Source of the DNA: Sphingomonas nostoxanthinifaciens
GTDB taxonomy: Bacteria > Pseudomonadota > Alphaproteobacteria > Sphingomonadales > Sphingomonadaceae
DNA length: 64,000 bases
Reading direction: 5' to 3'
NCBI RefSeq assembly: GCF_019930585.1
Contig: NZ_CP082839.1
Coordinates: forward strand, 2,600,001 to 2,664,000
Below the pieces are notes generated by a model. The model made no database searches. It was given only the letters and a program-made list of their open reading frames with translations, and had not been told where the DNA came from. The number at the start of each line of letters is the position of its first letter. Position 1 is the first letter of the stretch. This document shows, in pieces, positions 43,573-53,606 of this stretch. Position numbers and translations under genes: made by a program.

Positions 43573-45879
43573 ATGACGATTTCAGCGCGGCGCCTGCACG
43601 CCCTCTCCATTGCGTCCGCCTTCGCGATGACGATCGCGCTTTCCAGCCAGGCGAGCGCCGCCGACGGGCCGGCACCGCCGGTCGACAACGGCATCGCCGA
43701 GGGATCGGACATCCTCGTCACCGGCACGAAAGCCAACGAGATCGCGCCGGTGACGGCGTCGCTGAAGGAGACCCAGCCCGCATCGATCGTGTCGCGCTCG
43801 TTCATCGAGGATTCGCTGCCCGCCAGCGCCGACTTCAACGACGTCGCGCTGATCTCGCCCTCGGTCAGCAATACGGGCGGTGAGAACGGCGTCGGCCTCA
43901 ACGAATCCAAGACCACGATCCGCGGCTTCGGCGACGGCGAATATAACATCACCTACGATGGCGTGCCGTTCGGCGACACCAACGGGCCGAGCCATCACAG
44001 CAATACCTTCTTCCCGTCGAACACGATCGAGACGCTGGTCGTGGATCGCGGCCCCGGCAATGCCAGCGCGATCGGCCAGGCGACCTATGGCGGCAGCATG
44101 AACCTGTTCTCGCGCGAAACGCGCGCCGATCCGTCGGCCGAGTTCAAGGGCACCTACGGCAGCTTCAACACCTACCTGCTGCGCGGGCTGGTCCAGACGG
44201 GCGCGATCGACAAACTGGGCGGCACCGAAGCGGTCGTCTCGGCGCAATATATCAAGACCGATGGCGCGCTGAGCCTCAGCGGCTACAACCAGAAGAACAT
44301 CTTCGGCAAGGTCGTGATCCCGATCGCCCCGAACGTCCACCTGTCGTTCCTGAGCACCTATAACAAGAACCACTTCTTCCAGCCCGACAAGAACGGCGTT
44401 ACGCTCGCGCAGGAAGCGCTCTACGGCAAATATTACAACCTCAACAACGATCCGACCAGCCAGAGCTACTACAAGTATAACGTGACCACGAAGACCACCG
44501 ACTTCGAGATCGCGAAGCTGGATGCGGAGATCGCGCCGGGCACGACCTTCACCAACTCGGCCTACACCTTCTATTACGACAACGAGACGCTGAGCGGCAA
44601 CAGCGCGACGACGATCCCGACGGGCACGCTGTCGTCGTCCGTCGCCGCGACGACCGTCACCTTGTCGACCGGCAAGACCGCCGCTGGCGTCCCCGGCTAC
44701 ACCAAGACCAACAAGTATCGCGTGTGGGGCGACATCCCCAAGGCGAAGTTCAAGCTGCTCGACATGGCGTCGCTGACCGTCGGCATGTGGTTCGAACATG
44801 CCGATACGTTCCGCCAGCAGACCGACGTCGACCTGCTCACCGGCAATTTCAATTATGTCGAGAAGAAGGTCACCAATCCGACGACCGGCGCGGCCACCCC
44901 GCAATATGTCAAGTTCAACCAGAATAGCGGCTACAATCACACCGAGGAATTCGCCGAGCTCGAGCTTCGCCCCCTGCCCGGCCTGACGATCACGCCCGGC
45001 TACAAGCATGTCGAGTTCAACCTGACGATCGACGCCGCCTATAATCAGACGACGCGCTACGCGCAGGACATCAGCCAGACCTATCGCAAGGATCTGCCGT
45101 TCGCGACGATCAACTATGCGGTCACGTCGCAGCTGTCGGTCTACGGTCAATATGCGCAGGGCATGGCCGTGCCGGTGCTGAGCGAGCTCTACGTCAACAA
45201 TCCCAGCCTGTCGTCGATCCAGCCGCAGACCTCGACCAATTATCAGGCGGGCGCCGTCTATCACGGCGAGCGTCTCAGCCTCGACGGCGATGTCTATTAC
45301 ATCAAGATCAACAACAAGATTCAGCAGGAGACGGTGACCGACAATACCGGCGCCACGCAGACTGCTTACTTCAACGCCGGCCGCGTCCTCTACAAGGGCA
45401 TCGAGGGCCAGGTGACCTATGCGCTGAACGGCGGCATCGCCGTCTTCGCCAACGGCTCGCTCAACTATGCCAAGGAAGCCGGGACGCACAATCCGGTGTC
45501 CAACTCGCCCAAGTCGACCGCGGCAGGCGGCGTGCTGTACAAGCATGGCCCGATCCGCTTCTCGCTGATCGACAAGTGGACCGGCCCGCAATATGCCACT
45601 CAGGAGGCACTGGATCCCACGCAGAGCTTCTTCGTGGTGTCGCGAAACGTCCGCCTTTCGCCCTATAACACCACCATCCTCGCCGCGAGCTACCAGTGGC
45701 GCAACCTGCGCTTCGGCCTGAACGTCACCGATCTGTTCGACTCCAAGAAGGTCGAGAATATCGGTCTCTCGGGCAACGGGCCGACGGGCAACGTCGCCCA
45801 CGGCGTCAACCAGAATAGCGACCAATTCTATTATCAGCCCGGCCGCCAGATCACCGGCGACATCACGGTCAAGTTCTGA
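43573..45879 (+). CDS. TonB-dependent outer-membrane receptor
   Basis: 768 residues. A signal peptide (about 1-30, ALSSQASAA) is followed by a TonB-box-like SDILVTGTKA and the plug domain (IVSRSFIEDSLPASADFNDV; TIRGFGDGEYNITYDGVPFG; VDRGPGNASAIGQATYGGSM). A 22-strand barrel ends with the terminal Phe (ITGDITVKF). It imports a scarce ligand across the outer membrane using TonB energy. The next gene, coupled by TGATG, is a class A acid phosphatase, so the ligand may be a phosphorylated compound (inference). The start ATG follows GGGGAA. Aromatic-rich barrel loops suggest a small organic ligand. Confidence 0.93.
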   Translation: MTISARRLHALSIASAFAMTIALSSQASAADGPAPPVDNGIAEGSDILVTGTKANEIAPVTASLKETQPASIVSRSFIEDSLPASADFNDVALISPSVSNTGGENGVGLNESKTTIRGFGDGEYNITYDGVPFGDTNGPSHHSNTFFPSNTIETLVVDRGPGNASAIGQATYGGSMNLFSRETRADPSAEFKGTYGSFNTYLLRGLVQTGAIDKLGGTEAVVSAQYIKTDGALSLSGYNQKNIFGKVVIPIAPNVHLSFLSTYNKNHFFQPDKNGVTLAQEALYGKYYNLNNDPTSQSYYKYNVTTKTTDFEIAKLDAEIAPGTTFTNSAYTFYYDNETLSGNSATTIPTGTLSSSVAATTVTLSTGKTAAGVPGYTKTNKYRVWGDIPKAKFKLLDMASLTVGMWFEHADTFRQQTDVDLLTGNFNYVEKKVTNPTTGAATPQYVKFNQNSGYNHTEEFAELELRPLPGLTITPGYKHVEFNLTIDAAYNQTTRYAQDISQTYRKDLPFATINYAVTSQLSVYGQYAQGMAVPVLSELYVNNPSLSSIQPQTSTNYQAGAVYHGERLSLDGDVYYIKINNKIQQETVTDNTGATQTAYFNAGRVLYKGIEGQVTYALNGGIAVFANGSLNYAKEAGTHNPVSNSPKSTAAGGVLYKHGPIRFSLIDKWTGPQYATQEALDPTQSFFVVSRNVRLSPYNTTILAASYQWRNLRFGLNVTDLFDSKKVENIGLSGNGPTGNVAHGVNQNSDQFYYQPGRQITGDITVKF

Positions 45880-46571
45880 TGCGTCGGATCGCATTGTACG
45901 CCTTGCCGCTGCTGGCACTCACGGCAGCGAAGGCCGCGCCGGAACCGGCGCTTTTCCTGACGCCCGAAAAGTTCGATCCGGCCAAGCTCCTTCCGCCCCC
46001 CGCGGCGGAAGGCACGCCCGAAGCGCGCGCCGAACTGGCGTTCCTGCAGGCGGAGGACAAGGTCCGCACGACGGCGGAAGCGACCGAGGCCGCCGCCGAG
46101 GGCAAGCTGAAGAGCACCGCCGTCTTCGCCGGCGTACTTGGCCCGCGCTTCGATCCGGCGACACTGCCGGTCACGACGGCTTTGTTCGCCACGCTGCGGC
46201 AGGAAGAAAAAGCGGCGGTGGCACGCGCGAAGACGCATTTCCTGCGCAACCGCCCGTGGATCGTCGATCCCAAGCTGCATAGCTGCGCTCCCGACGACGA
46301 GCCGAAGACCAGCTATCCCAGCGGGCACGTCTCGATGGCCTATTCGACGGCCGCGCTGCTCGCGCGACTGATGCCCGACAAGGCGCCGCAGTTGCTCGAT
46401 CGCGCACGCACCTATTCGCAAAGCCGCATCGTCTGCGAGCAGCACTTCCCCGGCGATATCGCCGCCGGCGAGGCATATGGCCTGCTCATCACCGAACGAC
46501 TGATGGAAACGCCGGCCTTCGTCGCGAGGTTCGACGCGGCGGCGGCCGAGCTGCGATCGAAGGGCTTGTGA
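45879..46571 (+). CDS. Class A (PAP2-type) acid phosphatase, secreted
   Basis: 230 residues with a signal peptide (about 1-19). The three PAP2 phosphatase motifs are present in order: KTHFLRNRPWIVDP (K-x6-RP), SYPSGHVSMAY (PSGH) and SRIVCEQHFPGDIAAG (SR-x5-H-x3-D). It should hydrolyse phosphomonoesters in the periplasm. Its start shares a base with the TonB receptor stop, so it most likely processes what that receptor imports and yields phosphate. Together with the upstream two-component system and pho-box-like site this suggests phosphate scavenging. Confidence 0.9.
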   Translation: MRRIALYALPLLALTAAKAAPEPALFLTPEKFDPAKLLPPPAAEGTPEARAELAFLQAEDKVRTTAEATEAAAEGKLKSTAVFAGVLGPRFDPATLPVTTALFATLRQEEKAAVARAKTHFLRNRPWIVDPKLHSCAPDDEPKTSYPSGHVSMAYSTAALLARLMPDKAPQLLDRARTYSQSRIVCEQHFPGDIAAGEAYGLLITERLMETPAFVARFDAAAAELRSKGL

Positions 46572-46725
46572 TCCGACCCAGCCTGCTACCGTCCACGTGA
46601 TGCATCCTGACGATCGTCGGTCGCGCATCGCCATCGGGCCGTTTTCGCGAAGCGAGGCGGCAGGAACCATGGCGGAGCGTCGCGAGACGCCATAAAGGCG
46701 GCTGCGATCGGCAGGTGCAGGGCAG

Positions 46726-47064
46726 ATGGCAGGATTCAAATCTCCGGACTTCAAAGAGCGCGCGGCGGCGGCGCAGGCCCAGCGCGAGCGCGCGATGGAA
46801 CTGCTGCGGAACAAGCCGGCGCACGATCCTGCGATCGTCGCCGAACGACAGGCGGCCCGTGCCGCCCGCGAGGCAGCCGAGGCCGAGCGTCGCGCCGCCC
46901 GCAGGCGCGCCGCGGAGGAAGCCAAGGCCGCCGCGGCGGTGAAGAAAGCGGAGGCTCTGGCCGCAAGCGCCGCGCAGGCGCCGGAGCGCCCCCAGCTCAG
47001 CGACGCGGAACGCAAGGCACTGCGCGACGCCCGTTATGCAGCGCGCAAGGCGCGAAAGAAGTGA
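46726..47064 (+). CDS. DUF6481 family protein
   Basis: 112 residues, opening MAGFKSPDFKERAAAAQAQR and almost wholly Ala/Arg/Glu/Lys, predicted as one long charged helix or coiled coil (ERQAARAAREAAEAERRAAR). It ends in a Lys/Arg tail (AARKARKK). I recognise it as the sphingomonad DUF6481 family of unknown function. The stop overlaps the next gene's GTG (GTGA), so it is co-translated with the spermidine-synthase-like gene. Nucleic-acid binding is a possibility given its charge. Confidence 0.75.
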   Translation: MAGFKSPDFKERAAAAQAQRERAMELLRNKPAHDPAIVAERQAARAAREAAEAERRAARRRAAEEAKAAAAVKKAEALAASAAQAPERPQLSDAERKALRDARYAARKARKK

Positions 47065-47729
47065 TCCCGCGCGAGGTGATCGGCGTCGCGGAGGTTCCCG
47101 GCGGGCCGCCGCTCCGCCTCGTCAGGCATGGCGGCGATTTCATGATCATGCTCGATCGCAACGAGTTGATGAGCAGCCGCATGAGCGGGTCGGAGATCGC
47201 GCTCGGCGTGATGACTTGCCAACGGTTGCGATCGGCGGCCGCACCCCGCTTTCTGATCGGTGGCTACGGCATGGGCTTCACGCTGCGCGCCGTGCTGGCG
47301 GAACTCGGCCCTGACGCGCGCATCACCGTGGCCGAGCTCGTGCCCGGCATCATCGAGTGGGCGCGTGGGCCGATGCTCGCGATGACCGAGGGCTGCCTCG
47401 ACGATCCTCGCGTCGAGATCGTCCTGCAGGACGTCGGCGCGACGATCGCCGCGGGCAAGGGCGCCTATGACGCGATCCTGCTCGACGTCGACAACGGCCC
47501 CGACGGCCTGACCCGGCCGGGAAACGACGCCCTCTACGGCATGCCCGGGCTGGCGCGCGCGCGGGCGGCGCTCAGGCCCGGCGGGGTTCTGGCAGTCTGG
47601 TCGGCGGAGCCCGATGCCGCCTTCACACGACGGCTGCAGCAGACCGGCTTCGCCGTGGATGAAGTGAAGGTGCGCGCGCGATCGAACGGCAAGGGACCGA
47701 CCCACACCATCTGGTTTGCAGCTCGCTGA
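47061..47729 (+). CDS. Spermidine-synthase-like Rossmann methyltransferase-fold protein
   Basis: 222 residues. It has a SpeE-type fold: RNELMSSRMSGSEIALGVMT, then the SAM-binding glycine motif FLIGGYGMGFTLRAVLAEL, VAELVPGIIEWAR, YDAILLDVDNGPDGLTRPGN and RPGGVLAVWSAEPD. The polyamine-specific catalytic residues are not obvious, so it may use a different substrate. GTG start overlaps the DUF6481 stop. Homologues are usually annotated as spermidine synthase or methyltransferase. Confidence 0.8.
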   Translation: MIPREVIGVAEVPGGPPLRLVRHGGDFMIMLDRNELMSSRMSGSEIALGVMTCQRLRSAAAPRFLIGGYGMGFTLRAVLAELGPDARITVAELVPGIIEWARGPMLAMTEGCLDDPRVEIVLQDVGATIAAGKGAYDAILLDVDNGPDGLTRPGNDALYGMPGLARARAALRPGGVLAVWSAEPDAAFTRRLQQTGFAVDEVKVRARSNGKGPTHTIWFAAR

Positions 47730-47811
47730 CACCGCCTATGCCCAAGCGGCCGCCAATCGTTTAGGCAGGATCGAGTGAGCGGGAGCAGGTTGCGGCCCGG
47801 CGAGGTGCGCG

Positions 47812-48069
47812 ATGTCTGAGGATTACGATCACGGCCGGCGCGATGGGTTGCGGCTCGCGCTGGCCATCCTGGCCGCCGAGGAGGCCAAATGGGAGGCGCT
47901 GCGCGGCGAGAGCCCGTCATGGCGAACCAACGCAATCCGCGAGGTGCGCTACAAGACGCTGCAGGTGGCGCAGAAACGCGTCCAGACGGCGCTCAACCGG
48001 CTGACGCCCAAAAGCGGAACATCGATCACGGCGGAACTCGCCTCGGCGCTCGACAAGGTCGGACTTTAG
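47812..48069 (+). CDS. Small hypothetical protein
   Basis: 85 residues, soluble, mostly helical (RRDGLRLALAILAAEEAKWE; QVAQKRVQTALNRL). No signal, membrane segment or known motif. Coding is supported by the codon pattern and by GCGAGGTG upstream of the ATG. First of three tiny unrelated genes on this strand. Function unknown. Confidence 0.55.
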   Translation: MSEDYDHGRRDGLRLALAILAAEEAKWEALRGESPSWRTNAIREVRYKTLQVAQKRVQTALNRLTPKSGTSITAELASALDKVGL

Positions 48070-48122
48070 CGGGCGGACCGGTCGACGGTTGATGCGCGGC
48101 CGGGGCCTGCTAGAGCCTCGTC

Positions 48123-48377
48123 ATGGATTTCGATCAGCTCCTCCTCCGCGCCTTTGGCACCAGCGACCTGTCGGCGCTGCCGCACGACCAGCTTCTGGCC
48201 GGGGTCGAAAAGCTCCGCGCCCAGTTCGATGCCGAAGAAGACGGCGAGGATCGGTTCGCGATCTGGTGCCTGCTCTATATGCTCGGCGCCGCGCCCGATC
48301 TGGAGGACGCGTTCGATGAAGAGGATGATCGCGAGGCCGCGCGCGATTTCGTGGCTTCGATCGACGAAGACGATTGA
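48123..48377 (+). CDS. Small acidic hypothetical protein
   Basis: 84 residues, strongly acidic, especially at the C-terminus (DLEDAFDEEDDREAARDFVA). It includes a hydrophobic centre (RFAIWCLLYMLG) that looks like a buried helix rather than a membrane span. No family recognised. It is followed 6 bases later by another small gene, so they are likely co-transcribed. Confidence 0.5.
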   Translation: MDFDQLLLRAFGTSDLSALPHDQLLAGVEKLRAQFDAEEDGEDRFAIWCLLYMLGAAPDLEDAFDEEDDREAARDFVASIDEDD

Positions 48378-48383
48378 GCATCC

Positions 48384-48743
48384 GTGAGTGATCCCGAAAA
48401 GCCATGGGACGGCGCCGCCGTCCGCACATGGCTGGAGAGCCGGATCGCAGCGGCGCGCGCCGATCAGGTCGCGGCCGAGCGCTACGGTCGGGAACGGCAG
48501 GACGATTGCGACAAGGCGGCTGCCGAGGAGCTGGTCTGCACCGCAGTCCGCAACGAGCGGGTGACGGCGCAGCAGGACATGTTGGTCCAGGAGCTCAAGG
48601 GCCTGCTCGATCGTGACGATTATGTCTGGCGCGGCGTCTACAACGACGATCGCTTCGATCGCCACGTGCGGACCTATATCCGCAAATTGATGAAGAGCGC
48701 CAAGGCCAACGAAGGCTTCGCGAATATCAAACGCTATCAGTGA
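48384..48743 (+). CDS. Small hypothetical protein
   Basis: 119 residues from GTG, helical and charged (AAVRTWLESRIAAARADQVA; NERVTAQQDMLVQELKGLLD), ending with basic segments (DRHVRTYIRKLMKSAKANEG). No known domain. It lies 6 bases after the small acidic gene; opposite charges raise the possibility that the two products interact (inference only). Confidence 0.5.
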   Translation: MSDPEKPWDGAAVRTWLESRIAAARADQVAAERYGRERQDDCDKAAAEELVCTAVRNERVTAQQDMLVQELKGLLDRDDYVWRGVYNDDRFDRHVRTYIRKLMKSAKANEGFANIKRYQ

Positions 48744-48758
48744 AGCGCCGCTGACCGT

Positions 48759-49502
48759 TCAGCCCATGGCGCGACGGTATAAAGCGAGTGTCCATGCCAC
48801 CGCCTGCATGAACAGCGCGGGATCGTAGCGCGGTCCCTCGTCGCGGAGGAAGGCGTGCTGCGCGTTGACCTCGTGCCATTCGTAGGATGCGCCCACCGCC
48901 TCGAGCCGCGTGCGGATAAGCTCACGCCCGTCATAGGGGACATGCGGATCCTGCCGACCCCACACGAACATCGCTTCCGCCTTCAGATCCGCCATCCGCT
49001 CAAGGCTATCGTCGGCGCGCCCTTCGCCGAGCGTGCCGGAATGGATGTCGGTCGCGTAGAAGCAGGCCGCCGCCACGACCCGCGGGTCGAGCGCGGCGCG
49101 GTAGGCGAGATGGCCGCCGAGGCACACGCCGAACGTCGCCAGCTTTCCATTGCACGCCGCATGTTCGGCCAGCGCGCTCAGGCCGGCGCGGGCGTCGGCA
49201 TCATAGGCGGCGACGGGCTTGGCGAATTTGAGCGCGTTGCCGCGATCGGTGCCGGCGGGATCGTAGGCCAATACGGTGCCGGCAGGCTCATATTCGTGGT
49301 AGACCTCGGGAACCGCGACCACATAGCCATGGCCGGCAAGCATCGCCGCCAGCCGGCGGATCGGCCCGGTGACCTGATAGATTTCGGAAAAGAACAGCAC
49401 GCCGGGAAAGCGCCCTTCGATCGCCGGTCGGAACAGGTGCATCCGCATCGCGCCGCCGCCGGGCACCGCGACATCCTGAACCTCGTCGCTCCGCAACAGC
49501 AT
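48759..49502 (-). CDS. Dienelactone hydrolase family protein
   Basis: 247 residues, alpha/beta hydrolase of the DLH type. The nucleophile elbow is FGVCLGGHLAY with Cys in place of Ser, as in dienelactone hydrolases. The acid region is VWGRQDPHVPYDG and the catalytic His is in EVNAQHAFLRDEGPRY. ATG at 49502 has GGAGG 6 bases upstream; the frame continues upstream without a site. It is convergent with the small hypothetical gene and divergent from paoA. Substrates could be lactones or carboxylic esters. Confidence 0.9.
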   Translation of the reverse strand: MLLRSDEVQDVAVPGGGAMRMHLFRPAIEGRFPGVLFFSEIYQVTGPIRRLAAMLAGHGYVVAVPEVYHEYEPAGTVLAYDPAGTDRGNALKFAKPVAAYDADARAGLSALAEHAACNGKLATFGVCLGGHLAYRAALDPRVVAAACFYATDIHSGTLGEGRADDSLERMADLKAEAMFVWGRQDPHVPYDGRELIRTRLEAVGASYEWHEVNAQHAFLRDEGPRYDPALFMQAVAWTLALYRRAMG

Positions 49503-49787
49503 CGGCCACCTCCGGTTGAACAAGCACCTGCCATGCGCGTTTACGACCGGCAATGGAACCGCCGCGCGCAGTCGTCCGTCGAGGCGGGCGCGCCACCTGT
49601 CGTGTTTCGCGCAGGCGGCGCCATTCATGAATGGTCGATATGGCTTCATGCGGCCAACCGAATGTATAAGAAAGGCGGCTGGCGCGTTACAGGATCGGCG
49701 GCGGTGTGAGAGGGCCCGGCCATCTACTCGAACCGCACTCAGCGTGCCGCAGCCATCCTGATCGCGCGGCATTGAAAGGGATCATCA
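49503..49787. other. Intergenic region between divergent DLH and paoA genes
   Basis: 285 bases. I see no convincing gene; an 81-codon frame at 49516-49761 has no ribosome site or recognisable motif. TATAAG near 49670 could be a -10 box for paoA. AAAGGGA lies just before the paoA ATG as a ribosome site. Confidence 0.4.
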
Positions 49788-50423
49788 ATGTACGGACCCG
49801 CCGACCTGGCAATTTCACGGCGCGGCATCATGGCGGGCGGCGCTGCGACCGCCGCGCTGACGACGGTGCCGCTCGTCGAGGCGGACTCAGCGCTGCCGCG
49901 TGCCGACCCGCCGAAGATGACGGTCGCGCTGACGGTCAACGGCAAGCACCATGCGCTCAAGCTGGATACGCGCACCACCTTGCTCGACACGCTGCGCGAG
50001 CATTTGCAGCTTACCGGCACCAAGAAAGGCTGCGACCACGGCCAGTGCGGCGCCTGCACGGTGATCGTCAACGGCCAGCGCATCAACAGCTGCCTCAGCC
50101 TCGCCCTCCAGCATGAGGGCGACGAGATCACCACGATCGAAGGGCTGGGAAGCCCGGACCATCTCCATCCGATGCAGGCCGCCTTCATCGAGCATGACGG
50201 CTACCAATGCGGCTATTGCACGCCCGGCCAGATCTGCTCCGCTGTCGCCGTCCTCGACGAGATCCGCCGCGGGGTGCCGAGCCACGTGCAGGCCGACGTC
50301 GCGGCCGATCCGAAGGCGACGAACCTCGAGCTGCGCGAGCGCATGAGCGGCAACATCTGCCGCTGCGGCGCCTATTCCAACATCCTCGAGGCGATGGAAC
50401 AGGTCGCCGGGAGCCACGCATGA
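49788..50423 (+). CDS. paoA: Periplasmic aldehyde oxidoreductase, [2Fe-2S] subunit
   Basis: 211 residues. A Tat signal ([11 protein letters not shown], 10-20) exports it. Two iron-sulfur clusters are indicated by [20 protein letters not shown] with a following Cys, and by QCGYCTPGQ plus NICRCGAY. It transfers electrons within the xanthine-oxidase-family complex PaoABC. The order paoA-paoB-paoC followed by an XdhC-like gene equals that in E. coli (yagTSRQ). Only this subunit has a Tat signal, so the complex presumably folds in the cytoplasm and crosses as one unit. The stop overlaps the paoB start (ATGA). Confidence 0.92.
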   Translation: MYGPADLAISRRGIMAGGAATAALTTVPLVEADSALPRADPPKMTVALTVNGKHHALKLDTRTTLLDTLREHLQLTGTKKGCDHGQCGACTVIVNGQRINSCLSLALQHEGDEITTIEGLGSPDHLHPMQAAFIEHDGYQCGYCTPGQICSAVAVLDEIRRGVPSHVQADVAADPKATNLELRERMSGNICRCGAYSNILEAMEQVAGSHA

Positions 50424-51370
50424 AGGCCTTCACCTACAGCCGCGCGAAGAACGCGGCGGAGGCTGCCGCGGCGGTGGCCCACACGCCGGGCGCCAAGTTC
50501 CTCGCGGGCGGCACCAATCTGCTCGATTTGATGAAGCTGCAGATCGAGACGCCGACGCATCTGGTCGACGTGCAGGATCTGAAGCTCGACCGCATCGAGG
50601 CGACCCCGGAGGGCGGGCTCCGCATCGGCGCGCTCGTCCGTAATACCGCGCTGGCATCCGATCCGCGCGTGCGGCGCGATTATGGCGTGCTCACCCGCGC
50701 GATCGTCGCCGGCGCATCGGGGCAATTGCGCAACAAGGCGACGACCGCGGGCAATCTGCTCCAGCGGACGCGCTGCCCCTATTTCTACGACACTAACCAG
50801 CCGTGCAACAAACGCCGGCCCGGCAGCGGCTGCGCAGCGATCGGCGGCTATTCGCGGCAACTGGCGATCGTCGGCACGTCCGATGCCTGTATCGCCACCT
50901 ATCCCGGCGACATGGCAGTGGCGATGCGCGTGCTGGATGCGCAGGTCGAGACGGTCGACCCCACCGGCGCCAAGCGGACGATCCCGATCGCCGACTTCCA
51001 TCGGCTGTGGGGCGACACGCCGAACGTCGAGACCAATCTCAAGCGCGGCGAACTGATCACGGCGGTGACGCTGCCGCGTCCGCTTGGCGGCCGGCATCTC
51101 TACCAGAAGGTGCGCGACCGCGCCTCCTACGCGTTCGCGCTGGTGTCGGTCGCAGCGGTGATCCAGCCCGACGGCAGCGGCCGCGTCGCGTTCGGCGGCG
51201 TGGCGCCCAAGCCGTGGCGGGTCGAGCCGGCGGAGGCCGCGATGCGGCGGGGCGCGAAGGCGGTGGCGGCGCAGACGTTCGCCGATGCGCGGCCGACCAA
51301 CGACAACCGGTTCAAGCTGGCTCTGGCCGAGCGCACGCTCGCCGCGGTCATGGCGGAGGCACGCGCATGA
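50420..51370 (+). CDS. paoB: Periplasmic aldehyde oxidoreductase, FAD-binding subunit
   Basis: 316 residues of the CO-dehydrogenase/xanthine-dehydrogenase FAD domain. FAD motifs are [15 protein letters not shown] and [21 protein letters not shown] Cys-containing insert ([20 protein letters not shown], next residue Cys) corresponds to the extra [4Fe-4S] cluster described for E. coli PaoB. Coupled by ATGA overlaps at both ends. Confidence 0.92.
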   Translation: MKAFTYSRAKNAAEAAAAVAHTPGAKFLAGGTNLLDLMKLQIETPTHLVDVQDLKLDRIEATPEGGLRIGALVRNTALASDPRVRRDYGVLTRAIVAGASGQLRNKATTAGNLLQRTRCPYFYDTNQPCNKRRPGSGCAAIGGYSRQLAIVGTSDACIATYPGDMAVAMRVLDAQVETVDPTGAKRTIPIADFHRLWGDTPNVETNLKRGELITAVTLPRPLGGRHLYQKVRDRASYAFALVSVAAVIQPDGSGRVAFGGVAPKPWRVEPAEAAMRRGAKAVAAQTFADARPTNDNRFKLALAERTLAAVMAEARA

Positions 51371-53580
51371 AGTTCGACACGCCAGCCGGCACCAACCCGA
51401 TCGACCAGCTCAAGGTCGTCGGCCGCCCCACCAACCGCATCGACGGCAAGTTCAAGACCACCGGAACCGCGCCCTACGCCTATGAGCGGCACGACGTCGT
51501 CCCGGATCAGGCCTATGGCTTCGTCGTCGGTGCCGCGATCGCCAAGGGCCGCATCACCGCGATGAACACCGCCGACGCGAAGGCCGCGCCGGGCGTGATC
51601 GCAGTGGTGACGACGCTCGATTACCCCACCCCTCTGCCGCTCGGCATGATGAACATCGCCCACCTGTTCGGCGGCGCGGAGGTCGCGCATTATCATCAGG
51701 CGATCGCCCTCGTCGTTGCCGAGACATTCGAACAGGCACGCGCCGCAGCATCTTTGATCCGGACCGATTATGCCCGCACGCCCGGCAAGTTCGATCTCGC
51801 CGCCGAGGTCGATGGCGCACCGCTTGCGCCGGCCGACAGCAAGGACAAGCCGCCGATCGATCGCGTCGGCGACTTTGCGGACGCCTTCGCCGCCGCGCCG
51901 GTGAAGATCGACCGGACCTACACCACGCCCGACGAGAGCCATGCGATGATGGAGCCGCACGCCACCATCGCCGCCTGGACCGGCGACAAGCTGACCGTGT
52001 GGACCTCCAACCAGATGATCGCGTGGAGCAAGGGCAGTCTCGCCAAGACGCTGTCGATCCCGGCGGCGAACGTGCGCGTCGACTCGCCCTTTATCGGCGG
52101 CGGGTTCGGCGGGAAGTTGTTCATCCGCTCCGACGTCGTCCTCGCCGCGCTGGGGGCGAAGGCGGCCAAGCAGCCGGTGAAGATCGCGCTCACGCGGCCG
52201 ATGATGATGAACAACACCACCCACCGGCCCGCGACGATCCAGCGCGTGCGGCTGGCCGCAACGCGCGACGGCCGGCTGACCGCGATCGCGCACAATTCGA
52301 CCAGTGGCAATCTGCCCGACGGGCGGCCCGAGACGGCGGTCGCGCAGACCAGATTGCTCTACGCCGCGCCCAATCGCGAGACCTATATGAAGCTCGCGAC
52401 GCTCGATCTGCCCGAGGGCAACGCCATGCGCGCGCCGGGCGAGGCGCCGGGGCTGATGGTGCTCGAACTGGCGATGGACGAGATGGCCGAGGCGCTGGGC
52501 ATGGATCCGGTCGAGTTCCGTATCCTGAACGATACCCAGGTCGACCCCGAAAAGCCGAGCCGCCCATTCTCCGAGCGCCATCTGGTCGAGTGCCTGCGCA
52601 CCGGCGCTGAACGCTTCGGCTGGTCGAAGCGCAACGCCAAACCGGCGCAGGTGCGCGAGGGGCGCTGGCTGATCGGCATGGGCATGGCCGCTGGCTTCCG
52701 CAACAACCAGCTCACCAAGTCGGCGGCGCGGATCCGGCTGGAGCATGGCGGCCAGCTAACCATCGAGACCGACATGACCGATATCGGCACCGGCACCTAC
52801 ACCATCCTCGCCCAGACCGCGGCGGAGATGATGGGTGTGCCGATCGAGCGTGTCACGGTACGGCTGGGCGACAGCGACTTTCCGGCATCGGCCGGATCGG
52901 GTGGCCAGTGGGGCGCGAACAACTCCACCGCCGGCCTCTACGCCGCCTGCGTGAAGCTGCGCGAGCAGGTCGCCCAGCGGCTCGGCTTCAACACCGCCGA
53001 CGCCACGTTCGCCGACGGCAAGGTCTCCGCCGGCAATCGCGCGATCCCGCTCGCCGAGGCGGCGCAGGCCGGGCCGCTCGTCGCCGAGGACGGCATCGAA
53101 TATGGGACGCTCGACAAGCAATATCAGCAATCGACCTTCGCCGGGCACTTCGTCGAGGTTGCGGTCGACAACTACACCGGCGAGACGCGCATCCGCCGAA
53201 TGCTCGCGGTGTGCGATGCGGGCCGGATCCTCAACCCCAAGGCCGCGCGCAGCCAGGTGATCGGTGCGATGACGATGGGGGTCGGCGCGGCATTGGTCGA
53301 GGAGCTGGCGGTGGACAAGCGCTTCGGCTTCTTCGTCAATCACGATCTCGCCAGCTACGAGGTGCCGGTCCATGCCGACATCCCACATCAGGAGGTGATC
53401 TTCCTCGACTATCCCGACAACAAATCGTCGCCGATGAAGGCGAAGGGTGTCGGCGAACTCGGCCTGTGCGGCGTCGGCGCGGCGATCGCCAACGCGATCT
53501 ACAACGCCACCGGCGTGCGCGTGCGCGATTATCCGATCACGCTCGACAAGCACCTCGATAAACTGCCCGAAGTGGCATGA
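51367..53580 (+). CDS. paoC: Periplasmic aldehyde oxidoreductase, molybdenum cofactor subunit
   Basis: 737 residues, the catalytic subunit of the xanthine-oxidase family. Visible are [13 protein letters not shown] (Moco-binding loop), [38 protein letters not shown] and the catalytic Glu697 in [11 protein letters not shown]. It oxidises aldehydes, probably aromatic ones as in E. coli, to acids. The cofactor should be a cytosine-dinucleotide form, which fits the MobA/MocA-like gene downstream. Confidence 0.92.
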   Translation: MKFDTPAGTNPIDQLKVVGRPTNRIDGKFKTTGTAPYAYERHDVVPDQAYGFVVGAAIAKGRITAMNTADAKAAPGVIAVVTTLDYPTPLPLGMMNIAHLFGGAEVAHYHQAIALVVAETFEQARAAASLIRTDYARTPGKFDLAAEVDGAPLAPADSKDKPPIDRVGDFADAFAAAPVKIDRTYTTPDESHAMMEPHATIAAWTGDKLTVWTSNQMIAWSKGSLAKTLSIPAANVRVDSPFIGGGFGGKLFIRSDVVLAALGAKAAKQPVKIALTRPMMMNNTTHRPATIQRVRLAATRDGRLTAIAHNSTSGNLPDGRPETAVAQTRLLYAAPNRETYMKLATLDLPEGNAMRAPGEAPGLMVLELAMDEMAEALGMDPVEFRILNDTQVDPEKPSRPFSERHLVECLRTGAERFGWSKRNAKPAQVREGRWLIGMGMAAGFRNNQLTKSAARIRLEHGGQLTIETDMTDIGTGTYTILAQTAAEMMGVPIERVTVRLGDSDFPASAGSGGQWGANNSTAGLYAACVKLREQVAQRLGFNTADATFADGKVSAGNRAIPLAEAAQAGPLVAEDGIEYGTLDKQYQQSTFAGHFVEVAVDNYTGETRIRRMLAVCDAGRILNPKAARSQVIGAMTMGVGAALVEELAVDKRFGFFVNHDLASYEVPVHADIPHQEVIFLDYPDNKSSPMKAKGVGELGLCGVGAAIANAIYNATGVRVRDYPITLDKHLDKLPEVA

Positions 53581-53606
53581 GCGCGACCTCGCGATAAGAC
53601 ACCTCC

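Noticed and set aside
43582..45918. 778-codon minus-strand frame opposite the TonB receptor
   Set aside because: No motif, no ribosome site, antisense to an intact receptor with signal peptide, plug and terminal Phe.
49516..49761. 81-codon frame in the DLH/paoA gap
   Set aside because: No ribosome site, no motif, atypical composition; more likely promoter region.
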